A model generated the notes under the pieces. The model saw nothing but the letters and a program-made list of their open reading frames with translations. It was not told the origin of the DNA and ran no database searches. From Strigamia acuminata (taxonomy: Eukaryota; Arthropoda; Chilopoda; Geophilomorpha; Linotaeniidae), in contig OX442320.1 of assembly GCA_949358305.1 (NCBI GenBank), forward strand, positions 4,728,259 to 4,792,258: a stretch of DNA of 64,000 nt. The letters are read 5' to 3'. Both the position numbers and the translations under genes were made by a program. Below are positions 33,101 through 42,104 of this stretch, piece after piece; positions within the stretch are counted from its first letter, which is position 1, and each line of letters opens with the position of its first letter.

Positions 33101-35300
33101 CCTTGAAGCGTTGCAGCTCTTTGAGGTTAGTCGGCACCGGGTATTTTTGGATAGCGTCAGTTTTCTTCGGGTTGGGTCGGATAATTCCCTCTTCAACGAT
33201 ATGGCCAAGAACCTCAAGGCTCCTCTTACACAATTCAGTCTTCCCGGCGTTCATGGTAAAACCGGCGTTGTCGAGGAGCGAGAGCACCTTTTGCAGGTGA
33301 ACAACATGCTCCTCGAAGGTCTTGCTAAAGACAATAATATCGTCGATATAGACAAAGACGAATTTGTAGAGGTGTTCCGCCAATGTAAGATTCATGGCGC
33401 GTTGCAGGGTGGCCGGCCCGTTGATAGGACCGAAGGGCATACGCGTATATTCATAGAGTCCCCTGTGGGTGACGAATGCGAGATATCGTTCATCTCCAGG
33501 TCGGACCCCTATTTGATGGAACGCTTCCCTTCCGTCGATTATGGAAAACCATTTTGCTCCACCAAGATATGCAAAGATGTTGTCGATATCTGGGAGCGGA
33601 TAAACGTCGGGCAAGGTTTGGGCATTTATCGGCCTAAAGTCCATAGCGCAGCGCCAGCGCCCGTCCTTCTTCGGGACCACTACCGGTGCCACAGCGCAGT
33701 CACTTTTAGAGCGTCTTATTACTCCTTGTGCCATTTTCTGGTCTATGTAAGCATCGATAATGTCCTTTTTTGCCGGATTCACCGGACGAACCGGAACATG
33801 AATCGGCCTAAAGTCGGGCTTCAAATTCACCTCAAATTGCGTATTATTGCAGAGCCCCAGCTCCTCACGGAAAATGTGAGCAACTGGTTTCAACGCGTCC
33901 ATTAGGTGAGTTATGCGTTTTGGCTCCAACTGATTACACAATTGGTCGTAGACCCAAGTGAGCTTGGTCGGATCCCTATTCGGGATATATTGCACAAAAT
34001 TAATATCATGCTGCCTAGGAGTACTCTCAACACCCTCCGTTATAGGGAAAATAGGAGGAGTCTCCACGTCGCCCACGCCGCCCCCCACCACGGGAGAAGC
34101 CGTAAGGGCCACCGAAGGGCTTCGAGAAGCCATCTTCACCCTCGCCTTGCGCAATTTAACTGCCCGACGCAGTTGGCTCAAACACATGGTCCGTTTTCCA
34201 GGTTTACGCGTTATTCGCACGATACTCTTGCGTGCCTTTTCACGCCTCCTGGGGGACCAAATGAATGTCCATTGTTGAGAGTCGGGGTTCCTTCGAGCCA
34301 AAACAACCTTCACAATGTGGGGATTGTCCGAATACGGAGGCTCAAACAACTCCTTTTCAAATTCACGCTTGCTCAGGAAAACGCAATTCGCTTCACCAAT
34401 CGGCGGCTTAGTAACCGCGGGCTCCTCTTTTTCAACTGAAGGAGAGCCCTCGTCCGGCTTCACCTCCTGCTTAACCGAGCTAATGGGTTCCGCTGGGTTT
34501 TCTGGTAATTTAACCGGCGGATTCCTCATTCCCGGCAAGTTGTACAGAGGCGGGCCTCGGACGCAAACTCCCTCCGGCAGCGAGGGCTGTTCCTTGGTTA
34601 GAGGGAAAAGGATCACTGGGTCTGACGCTCGAGCTTGCTCCTCATTCAGGAAGGGGTGACGCGTTCCATCTCCCAGGAGGAACCAATAGTTATTGCCGTG
34701 ATCTACGCATAAACCGACGGCCTTACAAAAGTCCAGCCCCAGGAGGAGTTCCTGCGACCCCTGCGCAATGATGAGACAAGTGAAGCAAACTACCGCCAAG
34801 GGGGCTCGGACGGCAATCTGCACACAACCTAAGACGCGTTCAATTTGATTTGACGCGGTCCGAATTGTCTCGTCCATTGGAACCATCTCCACTCCAATTT
34901 CCTTGGAAAGCCTTTTGAACAGCGGCATAGTCATTATACATGTCTGTGCTCCACTATCCATTAGGGCAATAAACTCGATGTTCACCCAAGCTATCTTAAC
35001 GAAGGGCGCATCGCGGCGACAACGGTCCTGCAACCCGATTATCAGCTTCGGTTCTTTAGAAGCTAAAAACTCGGGTGGTGACAGCATAATAAAGTTTGTC
35101 ATTTTCGGAGGAGCACCCGCCACAACAGTAGAGTCAACTTCTGCTGGTTTGGGCGGCTCCACCCAATCACCTGGGCCACCTGTAGAAGCAGCGAACGACC
35201 GATTTACTTGCGTTTCGGGTCCGCCGCCTTCTCGGACGGGTTGGTCGACGGACCCAGGTCGTTTCCCGGAAACTGCCAGGGTTTGAAACAATGTGGACAC
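30153..35300 (-). CDS. pol: gypsy Pol polyprotein (protease, RT, RNase H, AT-hooks, integrase)
   Basis: 1715 codons. In order: aspartic protease with 'LMDSGAQTC' (about residue 115); reverse transcriptase with 'VYIDDIIVFS' (about 650) and upstream 'MDFRPINAQT'; RNase H starting 'LQTDASYSGLGAVL'; a 120-residue linker (about 1000-1125) with three 'KRKRGRPRKHP' motifs and further 'KKKRGRPKK' and 'VGRPKK'; integrase with zinc finger 'HLGIEK...CEPCQRAK' (about 1300-1345) and catalytic Asp, Asp, Glu in 'IYIDYFGKK', 'SDNAPTF' and 'NLAERLNQ'. It overlaps gag by 97 bp in the -1 frame, so it is probably made by -1 frameshifting. The AT-hook cluster is unusual for gypsy Pol. Confidence 0.95.
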   Translation of the reverse strand: MSTLFQTLAVSGKRPGSVDQPVREGGGPETQVNRSFAASTGGPGDWVEPPKPAEVDSTVVAGAPPKMTNFIMLSPPEFLASKEPKLIIGLQDRCRRDAPFVKIAWVNIEFIALMDSGAQTCIMTMPLFKRLSKEIGVEMVPMDETIRTASNQIERVLGCVQIAVRAPLAVVCFTCLIIAQGSQELLLGLDFCKAVGLCVDHGNNYWFLLGDGTRHPFLNEEQARASDPVILFPLTKEQPSLPEGVCVRGPPLYNLPGMRNPPVKLPENPAEPISSVKQEVKPDEGSPSVEKEEPAVTKPPIGEANCVFLSKREFEKELFEPPYSDNPHIVKVVLARRNPDSQQWTFIWSPRRREKARKSIVRITRKPGKRTMCLSQLRRAVKLRKARVKMASRSPSVALTASPVVGGGVGDVETPPIFPITEGVESTPRQHDINFVQYIPNRDPTKLTWVYDQLCNQLEPKRITHLMDALKPVAHIFREELGLCNNTQFEVNLKPDFRPIHVPVRPVNPAKKDIIDAYIDQKMAQGVIRRSKSDCAVAPVVVPKKDGRWRCAMDFRPINAQTLPDVYPLPDIDNIFAYLGGAKWFSIIDGREAFHQIGVRPGDERYLAFVTHRGLYEYTRMPFGPINGPATLQRAMNLTLAEHLYKFVFVYIDDIIVFSKTFEEHVVHLQKVLSLLDNAGFTMNAGKTELCKRSLEVLGHIVEEGIIRPNPKKTDAIQKYPVPTNLKELQRFKGMVGYYASFFPGYSKTCEVFRVLMRKNAPWVWKPEHQAAFEYLKNQISLSTLHRNFPDWTKPYILQTDASYSGLGAVLMQINNDGVRVPIAFASRALNKAEKNYMTTEIECLAAVWAVKRFRAYLELMDFYLESDHKSLMWLFTQREPKGRLARWILSLSEYRFTFLHCSGTKNRVADALSRAPVDPPIELDDEDCPALDDTCYCAFFDDYRDWPVPKMEELEDLMHFKPSNAKIVRAVTMRRQKRILLARLAGAALGSVDISSVDNNPPKRKRGRPRKHPIAGGPTPVGPTPVKRKRGRPRKHPVIQNPMIDGLVSDDEGSVAIPPPAGDPPAKRKRGRPRKHPIIEDPAERLASEEEESMAVSLPGDVPVKKKRGRPKKVVEKRPVGRPKKAPIIFDRASDSEGSEMSLLSGEPPGDTDSDEFQIPDLPLDLGPATQTRRQLASPTPSVDPGLSQHSDHSSDGSFYSLPADHPTIEILPTQKAIKEAQNADEWSKGLILYLSSKSLPPDEEEAEKVKKQAIDMALYRGLLCKFPPTKIGQRAPTRRIYLPLPLRYKYFHCLHFPPTSGHLGIEKTMMRLKTRVFWPGMKKDVTEWIKVCEPCQRAKVERRLPYGEMETAKPRRLFRTIYIDYFGKKLRSTGGHCYAFVMVDAASRWVDVRLTERADVSTTIKQLKKFTNRWAFPKTVISDNAPTFRSAKFQARCAEMGMVNKYLSVYHPQGNLAERLNQSLKTCILAYIDEHTRWDRHIGSFILAINSAYQTSLKFSPYMMVTGQEARFPGDVDSDTDDGEPLPPDEAQFLHRYLLRVREEAKKNLEAANLHHKRWYDRKRRPHAFKPGDWVTVKNRTLSSTDKQVSSGFQHRTEGVYLLHRLLGPNTVLLMDKNGNISQPIHVADLRHWFQAPEPEPEAPDVAGDPEDEESGLEVEDLSPEDQDDISVRVAEFQTEIRSICINFAKERSSRVSCGAPGRGDSPCCVPRR

Positions 35301-37231
35301 AAAGCAATGCGTTTTTCGATATCACGCATATACCAACGATCCTTGCGATTTCGCACCCACTCAGCTCCGGGTGGTAACACTAAATTGGGAGGGCTAGCAG
35401 TGTTGGCAAAAGAATGAGCGGAATGGCCACACAATGCCACCGAGACACCCGGAGGAACCTTTGCTTCCGGGGCCTTCGTAGGCACACTAGTCACCCGTGG
35501 CGGCGCCGGAGGTTCACTCCTCAGGGACTGCCCGGCGACACTCTGCCCATCACCATCCGCCATCGGATAGCCCAAAACCTCAGCCAACGCAACCAATTTT
35601 CGCTTATCGAATTGGAGGCGGGCAGGAGGTTTCTCTGTCTTAGTCGGTTCCATCTTTTTAGTCTCCCCAAGCCTAACTTTCCTAGGTTTGGGTACGGGAG
35701 CGGGTACCGGGCCCTTTCGAACCCCTTTTTCGTCAAATCTACGGTGTTGAAGGGCACGCATCTTCAACTCACGATCCGCCGCCTGACCCAGATCCATCGC
35801 CCGCGACATGGAATGTACGCCATAGCGGACCATCGTATCGGTGATCTGCGGCTGCAGCCAATGCTGAGCCAAGTTCCACTGCTGTCGATCCCCTAGCACT
35901 CCTGTCAATTCAAGGTAACGACTCATTTCACACAGAAACTCTGCCGTATCCTCTCCAACTTCCTGACACGCATCTTGTAAGAAGACCGCCGCGTCAGCCT
36001 CGGATAGGGAATACACCCTGCGGAAGCGCACGACAAATTCACTCCATGTTTTAGGTTTATGACGCAAGCGCAGGAACCAATTTAGTGGTTTCCCACCCAA
36101 GGCCAAAGGAATAAACAAGTCGATATACGCCTCCTCCGACACGCGTGACATAACAAAATGTGCACGCAATTTTGCCAGGAATCGCTCAACAGCGTTATAG
36201 GATAGGTCCGTCTCATCAAACTTCGGCACACTCTCCGACTTCACGTGCGACAAGTCATATTGCGGCTGTGGGGCCGGTATTGGCGGGTAAGTCCGCTGCC
36301 GGAGACGCGAATTGACTGAATTTCCGCGCGCGGCAGCTGCCCGATCAACACTTGCCGTCGAAGGAAGGCTGACAGCCGAGGATTTGGAACGAATTATGTC
36401 CCTCATAACCTCACTGTTGGCATACTCCGACGGAGCGTATCTTTGCGAGCCCGCTTGGGCTGTCACGTTCGATGGCCTTTCTCGCGGGGGCAGCGGAGGG
36501 TTTATATTCCCCGGCGCTCCCCCTTCTCCTGCTAACCCTTGTCTGTCAAATTCACTCGGCGTCAGGATACGTGAGCGGACCGGTCTCGGCCCCTGATCCT
36601 GCCCAGGAGAAGGCCCGTAGCCAGGCAGAGTGTCATGAGGTCTCTGCTGGACAGGTGGAATAACCCCCTCCACGGGCTGCACGGTTAAAGCCACAATTTC
36701 CTCCCTAACTACATCCCTCATCCCCCCTAGAGTCTCATTCCTCCAATGTACCAATCTGCAGTCGATATTATGACTAAATTGTTCCATTGTTCGAACAACG
36801 CGTTCATTCAGCGCCAGCTCGGCTCGCTGTAAATAACGCAACCAATCTGGTTCACGTTGGACTTCCTCCCTAGCAACATTATCCTCCGGACTAGATCCCG
36901 GAGGAGCGGTGGGGTTTCTTCGCACCGGGGGAGGCAATACCGCTGACGCTGACAAATCCACTCGAGACTCAAGCACAGTCGAGGAGGTGTCGGGGCGATA
37001 GGAGCCATCTGTTGTGGAGGCCCCCATCTCTGCAATTGCAGCACCCTCGTGTATTTGCGAGTAGGATGGCGGCCGACCATCCCCTGCCAAGGGAACACCA
37101 TGCACGGACTTGGGCCTTGGCTGCGAGTCAGACGGGCGCGGCGTACGTTCGTAAAGCCGCTCACCCGCCCGACGCAACCAGTCGGGCCACAGACTTGTAG
37201 AGTCATCACCAAGATGACCTCCTTCCGCCAT
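35204..37231 (-). CDS. gag: gypsy Gag protein
   Basis: 675 codons from the ATG at 37231. A proline-rich N-terminal half is followed by a capsid-like region (about residues 355-460) with 'LALGGKPLNWFLRLRHKPKT' and 'VGEDTAEFLCEMSRYLELTG', the pattern of the retrotransposon gag domain. The end has only 'CPHCFKPW', not a full CCHC zinc knuckle. Its stop lies inside the start of pol, in the frame one step away. It should form the particle shell. Confidence 0.9.
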   Translation of the reverse strand: MAEGGHLGDDSTSLWPDWLRRAGERLYERTPRPSDSQPRPKSVHGVPLAGDGRPPSYSQIHEGAAIAEMGASTTDGSYRPDTSSTVLESRVDLSASAVLPPPVRRNPTAPPGSSPEDNVAREEVQREPDWLRYLQRAELALNERVVRTMEQFSHNIDCRLVHWRNETLGGMRDVVREEIVALTVQPVEGVIPPVQQRPHDTLPGYGPSPGQDQGPRPVRSRILTPSEFDRQGLAGEGGAPGNINPPLPPRERPSNVTAQAGSQRYAPSEYANSEVMRDIIRSKSSAVSLPSTASVDRAAAARGNSVNSRLRQRTYPPIPAPQPQYDLSHVKSESVPKFDETDLSYNAVERFLAKLRAHFVMSRVSEEAYIDLFIPLALGGKPLNWFLRLRHKPKTWSEFVVRFRRVYSLSEADAAVFLQDACQEVGEDTAEFLCEMSRYLELTGVLGDRQQWNLAQHWLQPQITDTMVRYGVHSMSRAMDLGQAADRELKMRALQHRRFDEKGVRKGPVPAPVPKPRKVRLGETKKMEPTKTEKPPARLQFDKRKLVALAEVLGYPMADGDGQSVAGQSLRSEPPAPPRVTSVPTKAPEAKVPPGVSVALCGHSAHSFANTASPPNLVLPPGAEWVRNRKDRWYMRDIEKRIALCPHCFKPWQFPGNDLGPSTNPSEKAADPKRK

Positions 37232-37409
37232 GATAGACAGAAACTATAGCAGTGTCTCAAATGAATGATCTTACTGCTTAAAAAGTAGCGAATAACAACG
37301 CCACTTAAACCTTAGTTTTTCCAAAGATAATTGCCGCACCCACCGCAAAAGCAGTTTATATGGGCAGCAATTAGAAAAACTCGGAACTTTCCCGGGTTTC
37401 GGCACCACG

Positions 37410-38569
37410 TGTAATGAATCGCGTTTCCCGAGCGGTTTGGGACGCGTTTGAAAGACGCCGCGATACAGAAAATCTTGGGAGCCTGGTCCTCGAGACCTGC
37501 CCAGCCGTGAGTGCGCGCCTTATGTCGGTAGCACACACTCCAGATCCCGATCTTTACACGAATATTTATTTTGGCCGGGTATTCCGAGCTACTAAAATGG
37601 GGGGACAGAATTTGCTTAGCGGTCACCAGAGTCAAGACCCAACGCGCGTCCCGCAACGTATCGTGCAGATCACAAGATCACACGAAGTTAAACGAAACAC
37701 GTAACGTCCCGACTCACAAGCGTCCGCCTCGCTGTCGAAGTGAAGCGTGAAATGCGTGCTAACGCGTGCGTAACTGGCCTGCACGGTCACTCAAATCCCT
37801 AACTAAACCTCGCACAAGTGCTTAATTAAGCTAAAGCCCGTAGTGGGCGGCGAAACCAAGCTACGCGCCGAATGCATGAAATAAATAGACACAAAGACTT
37901 CAGTTTGAAAGCCAAACAAACTTATCCTGCCTAAATAGCGACGCGTCACGGCGCTTAAAACGATACGAAAAGAAGCGGAAAAACAACAGGTTCAAATGGA
38001 TAAAACTGTGAGTTAACACTAATAAAGATGAGATGAAAACCTAGAGTCATGTCTCAGAGCTGCTAGGTGAAACAAAGCAGCAAGTGAGCTTTGAAAGTGA
38101 GCTAAGACTCTGCCATGAGCACTGGCTCCGAGGAGCACCTACGCGTTCGGGATACAGAGCTTAACTGAGGAAAAAAGGGAAAAATAGGGTGAAAGGTAAA
38201 CTTGGACTCATCCAAGCTCAACCAATCACGGAAGAGTCAAGAGCCAATCAGTACAGTCGGTGCATACTAAGTGTATGACTAACGTCGACGCGTACTGACC
38301 AGAATAGAAATGCAAATGAGTTCGCATCGAAACAATAAACAGAAATAGAAAAACTAGGAAGAGATAAGAGAGAAGTGAGAGAAAGAGAAGAAAGTTAGGA
38401 AAGAGTAAGAGATAAGAAAGGAAGAAATGAGGGAAAATGAGGAGAATTCGGCTAAACATAAGACAAAATGGAAACAATACAAGGTAGGAACACAATTAGG
38501 GTTTATTAGAAACACAACACGGGGGAAACAATGCGTACTACTCGTACGCGTGAACACCGGACCGTGACA
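37410..38569 (-). repeat. 5' LTR of the gypsy element
   Basis: 1160 bp; the promoter-bearing LTR for the minus-strand transcript. Identical in length to the other LTR, and the two contain the same 96-codon and 89-codon frames residue for residue. Confidence 0.95.
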
Positions 38570-38665
38570 AAATTATATATAAAATTATATATAAAATTAT
38601 ATATAAAATTATATATAAAATTATATATAAAATTATATATAAAATTATATATAAAAAATATATTT
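38570..38665. repeat. (TATATAAAAT)n insertion site
   Basis: About nine copies of 'aaattatata', continuing the repeat at 28300-28346. The gypsy element sits inside this simple repeat. Confidence 0.9.
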
Positions 38666-38687
38666 GTTTTTTTTAGTACTTAATTTG

Positions 38688-38865
38688 CTTCAGTTAATTA
38701 GTTCTTCACAATTTTTATTATCAACATCTGTACAAAGCAATATCTAATTAAGCACGTATTATTCGTAAAGCGGGCTAAAATTGCATATAAGGCAACTTGA
38801 GAAACTAAGCAACACTGAAGACTTAACTGACGTACTCTATCAACATTCAAAATTCTACTCTGAAA
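38688..38865 (+). promoter_or_regulatory. promoter cassette copy upstream of the chimeric WCYT gene
   Basis: Nearly identical to 21557-21737 including 'cgtaaagcgggctaaaattg', the TATA-like CATATAAGG (about 38784-38792) and the leader 'gacgtactctatcaacattc'. The match runs into the coding sequence of the signal peptide. Confidence 0.8.
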
Positions 38866-39207
38866 ATGAAAGCATCTGCTCTCTTTTTGCTGTGTGTCTT
38901 CACATTAGCTGCTTGTTCACACAAAACATCAAACAATTTAGTCTGCGCTACTAAATGTCAGCAGTTGGAACAGAACTACCATTGGTGTTATACTGATGCA
39001 GAGGTTTGGGTGTTAATTTAGACTTTAGGCTTATATAATAAGTTATTTTAATTTTAGAAAGTGAATTGGGGTTATTGCAACGCTAGCCCTGGCACAACAT
39101 CCTTAGGAAGATTTTGTAAATCCGATAGTTCGTGTGGCATGCATAAAGAAGATTATAATTGGTGTTACACTACCACCGGGTATTGGGATTACTGCGCTCC
39201 TAACTAG
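38866..39207 (+). CDS. chimeric secreted WCYT-domain protein
   Basis: Exon 1 (38866-39003) encodes MKASALFLLCVFTLAACSH plus the first WCYT domain; exon 2 (39058-39207) the second. 95 residues. Each domain has four cysteines with a Tyr-x-Trp-Cys-Tyr-Thr core and a closing Trp-x-Tyr-Cys: 'QNYHWCYTDAEKVNWGYC' and 'EDYNWCYTTTGYWDYC'. The core resembles the C-terminal part of kringle or fibronectin type II modules, but the spacing differs and I do not assign it. The signal peptide and promoter are those of the knottin-like gene at 21738; the WCYT exons are those of the gene at 51023. At the joint, 'gcttgttcacac' corresponds to the intron end 'gtttgttcacag' of that gene. Confidence 0.85.
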
Positions 39208-39585
39208 CTGTTTCAGCAAACAAATGTTCACAAATAGTTAATAATAAATTTTTAAAACGTTTCGGGATTAATAAGTTAATGTTGGATTTAGAATCAAATT
39301 GTTAATAAAGAAACTATGTGCATTCAAAAACACTTGTTTTAAGTGATTTAGGTATTTGTGTTTTTGGCCAAAATACAAACTCTTCAAATTTACACAAAAA
39401 GTCCCAAAATCATCACAAATCTGGCTTGAAATAAAACACTTCTTATTAGTTCAAACAACACAAGAACACACTGAATTTTTAATTAACAGGAAGTGTCACA
39501 TCCTCTCACATGTCTAAAAATAGATTATACATTTGCACACTCTGGTGTCAGAACAATACATTACATCAAAAATAAATACAACTTA

Positions 39586-40072
39586 AAGGTCATGTGCACT
39601 GAGTGGGTTTTATTTTTTTTCTGATAGAGCCTAATGAAAAAATATTTTTCATGTTAAAAAAAATAAAATTTGGGCCTTTATCATTGTTTAATAACAATCG
39701 CAATATCGGGTGTTGACAAGGCAAAGAATCATGGGAGTATGACGTCAGTACTCTAGTTCAGTTGACCTGGAACTTGTTCTGAGCTTAGGTTGGATTCATA
39801 ATGGTTGACCTTGATTGCGGGAGTAAAAACTGTCCACTGCGCATGCGCAATCTGATGCGCATGCGCAACACCACCCCTACCAACCACCACCGAACTGATG
39901 ACGTAGGTCATCCAGCTAGCAACCATCGTGCATCACATTGAAAAAGTCAAGTTTTCCAATTTTTATTAAACAGTGATAAAGGCCCAAATTTTATTTTTTT
40001 TAACATGAAAAATATTTTTTTATTAGGCTCTATCAGAAAAAAAATAAAACCCACTCAGTGCACTTGACCTTT
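39586..40072. mobile_element. 'AAGGTCA...TGACCTT' element, copy 2
   Basis: Full-length copy with inverted ends of 100 bp or more ('gcactgagtgggttttattt' and its complement), flanked by TA. The paralogous segment at 53.85 kb lacks it ('acaacttaacaagtg'), which gives a natural empty site. Confidence 0.88.
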
Positions 40073-40266
40073 TACAAGTTTATTAACCACATACATTCCA
40101 AACAGCTTAAAATCTACACTTACTCTTGGTTTGTGACCCACATGGCTGAACATCATGACCAGACGACCAATTTCAGAGAAAACCCCTTCCTGATCCTGTC
40201 ATGTGACTATAGAAGTCCGACAAGAACACCAACTACAATCATCGACACATTGCATCAACGCCTCAC

Positions 40267-41351
40267 CATAGAGTAAGGGATGGAAAGAGTCGGCACTCTC
40301 CCTCCAATCGACACTAGCGCTCGCAGCGGTGAAGCTGCTACGAACAGTACCAGATCAACTGTGAGATACCCGAAATAATTGAAAAAATTGAAATAATTAA
40401 AATAATTGGACAATGGCACCTCTAAACAGCAATGGAAATTATTGCAATGCCTACAACTCATCAATTTATGAATAAAAAATCATTAATTTTGGCCAATATG
40501 GATCAAAAATCATTAATTTTGACCAATATAGATAAAAATAATCAGTTTTTAACCAGAATAGAGCAAAAATAATCAGTTTTTGACTAATTTTGATAAAAAT
40601 TGATTAGTTTTTGACCAATTTTGAGCAAAAATAATCAGTTTTTGACAAATTATGATAAAAATTAATCAGTTTTTGACAAATTTTGATAAAAATTGATCAG
40701 TTTTTGACCAATTTTGATCAAAATTGATCAGTTTTTGACCAATTTTGATCAAAATTCATTAGTTTTTTACCAATTTTGAGCAAAAATCAGCAGTTTTTGA
40801 CCAATCTTGACCAAAATTTATTATTTTATGTCCAATTTGGTCCAAAATTCATCATTTTATAACCAATTTGGTCTAAAATAAATAATTTTATGACTAAAAC
40901 AATTAAAAGAAATTCATCAGACTTTGCTCCATTTTTAATTAAAATAATGCCAAATTACTCTGCTTGGATTTTGTTGTTGGACCTCTTTTAATTAAATATT
41001 AATCACTACCAATTTTAACCAATTCAACCTATTTTAACTACATGTGTAAACAGATGATATTAAAACTTGAGTCCATTATATCTGTCTCTTGACATATTTC
41101 TGTTCTGGGATAAAATAAAATTGTTATTTTTAATAAATATCTTAAAAATAACATAAAACCTTAATTTTTCTAATGGATATTTGGACATTTACGGCTCCAA
41201 TGCATTGCTAGCTAGTAGCTGAGCCACACAATCAGCAGCTCAACCACACGAGGGCGCCACCGTCGATATGACGTTTAAGACGCAACAATGATTGCACTAA
41301 CTACAAAGGTTCTGACGGAGAGTGCCGATTCTTTCCATCCCTTACTCTATG
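40267..41351. mobile_element. 1085-bp TIR element with 7-bp target duplication
   Basis: Ends CATAGAGTAAGGGATGGAAA / TTTCCATCCCTTACTCTATG continue as near-perfect TIRs of about 36 bp. GCCTCAC is duplicated (40260-40266 and 41352-41358). The paralogous segment at 54.04 kb has a single GCCTCAC and no element. No transposase frame is visible; the interior holds the minisatellite at 40465-40900. Confidence 0.88.
40465..40900. repeat. 31-bp minisatellite inside the TIR element
   Basis: About fourteen copies of a unit containing 'tcagtttttgaccaattttg', drifting to 'cattaattttgaccaatat' at the edges. The unit length equals that of the arrays at 0 and 5 kb, but the sequence is different. Confidence 0.85.
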
Positions 41352-41398
41352 GCCTCACGATCAAGTCGCCGTATTCAATACCGGAGTGACCGAGGCAG

Positions 41399-41587
41399 AT
41401 GCTAGTCGAGCTAAATTGTTGTAAAATCGAATCGCAAATTACAAGATTGGATAAACCACTTTTAAAACGAATTGAACAAAATATTTTTAGCCCGAATGAA
41501 ACAGGTAGAAAAATCATCATCGTAATATTCCAAAGAATATTGCAAAGCTCTCTGAATAGTCACACGTGGACTATTGTTTATGAATAG
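41399..41587 (+). other. open frame conserved with 54089-54310
   Basis: 62 codons starting MLVELNCCKIESQITRLDK. The paralogue at 54089 keeps the frame despite substitutions and a 3-nt length difference ('agctctctgaatagtc' against 'agcatactgaacaatagtc'). That could mean coding constraint, or just a recent duplication. No signal peptide, no known motif; not called as a gene. Confidence 0.3.
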
Positions 41588-41597
41588 TATTAAATGG

Positions 41598-41758
41598 CAC
41601 ATGAATCTGGAGGATCTGGAGAATATGGAGGATCTGGAGAATCTGGAGGATCCGGAGAATCTGGAGGATCTGGAGAATCTGTAGGATCTGGAGAATCTGG
41701 AGGATCTGGAGAATCTGGAGGATCTAGAGAATCTGGAGGATCTGGAGAATCTGGAGGA
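41598..41758 (+). repeat. 12-bp minisatellite (ggatctggagaa)n
   Basis: Tandem 'GGATCTGGAGAATCTGGA' units, which would read Gly-Gly-Ser-Gly-Glu-Ser if translated. It abuts the repeat below and is probably intronic for the minus-strand gene at 41952-42000. Confidence 0.85.
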
Positions 41759-41764
41759 AAACTA

Positions 41765-41930
41765 TTGGTCGGTTTATTTTATTTGCACTCGTATAGTGCG
41801 ACCTGCACGTATTGCTGGTGGAACAGGAAGTCCCAAATCACGTTCTGGGTCGCGAGATTACATGACAACTCCCCATGGCGGGAGATTTACGCTTTGGATC
41901 AAGGTGACCAAAAACAAAACAACAGCTAAG
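41765..41930. repeat. dispersed repeat shared with 10.57-10.78 kb
   Basis: 'tcacgttctgggtcgcgaga' and 'gacctgcacgtattgctggt' match the reverse complement of 10620-10760 ('tcacgttctgggtacgcgag', 'acctgcacgtgttgctggtc'). Probably a fragment of one mobile element in both places. Confidence 0.65.
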
Positions 41931-41951
41931 ATTATGCTGTCACGCACTCAC

Positions 41952-42000
41952 CTCCAATGCAGAGCGCAAGAAACGAGCAAGCGAGGTAGCGATGTGCCAT
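41952..42000 (-). CDS. signal-peptide exon of a minus-strand secreted-protein gene
   Basis: 49-nt exon from ATG (42000) to a donor GGAG|GTGAGT, encoding MAHRYLACSFLALCIG. Same length, start context and donor as the plus-strand exons at 42637, 51023 and 54981. Upstream on the minus strand are a TATA box (about 42069-42058) and the conserved core 'gtacagctgcgaacaattgt'. The downstream intron runs into repeats and no second exon is recognisable, so the gene is probably truncated. Confidence 0.7.
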
Positions 42001-42057
42001 GTTTGTTCAGTTTGCTTTAGTAGAAAGAACTGATGGCTTTGGGAAAAATCTTTGGGG

Positions 42058-42104
42058 GATATATATACAGCAAAATACAATTGTTCGCAGCTGTACAACA
42101 TTAT
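42058..42104 (-). promoter_or_regulatory. core promoter, minus-strand copy
   Basis: On the minus strand: 'gtacagctgcgaacaattgt', then 'attttgctgtatatatat'. It mirrors the plus-strand core at 42541-42600. CAGCTG is an E-box. Confidence 0.65.

Larger units (their letters stand above)
28347..38569 (-). mobile_element. full-length Ty3/gypsy LTR retrotransposon
   Basis: 10.2 kb bounded by 1160-bp LTRs (28347-29506 and 37410-38569) of equal length, with identical open frames inside them, starting TG and ending CA. A 4-bp direct repeat AAAT flanks both sides (28343-28346 and 38570-38573). Reading on the minus strand, the right LTR is the 5' LTR. Two bases inside it lies a primer-binding-like TGGTGCCGAAACCCGGGA. 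Gag (37231-35204) and Pol (35300-30153) are both open. No envelope-like frame is seen. Equal LTRs and intact frames indicate a recent insertion. Confidence 0.96.

Noticed and set aside
32862-33905. 347-codon plus-strand frame within the gypsy element
   Set aside because: Antisense to the conserved reverse transcriptase region, so its openness follows from the pol codon bias.
41594-41929. Gly-Gly-Ser-Gly-Glu-Ser repeat protein
   Set aside because: Simple translation of a 12-bp minisatellite followed by a dispersed repeat. No signal peptide and no conserved neighbours.
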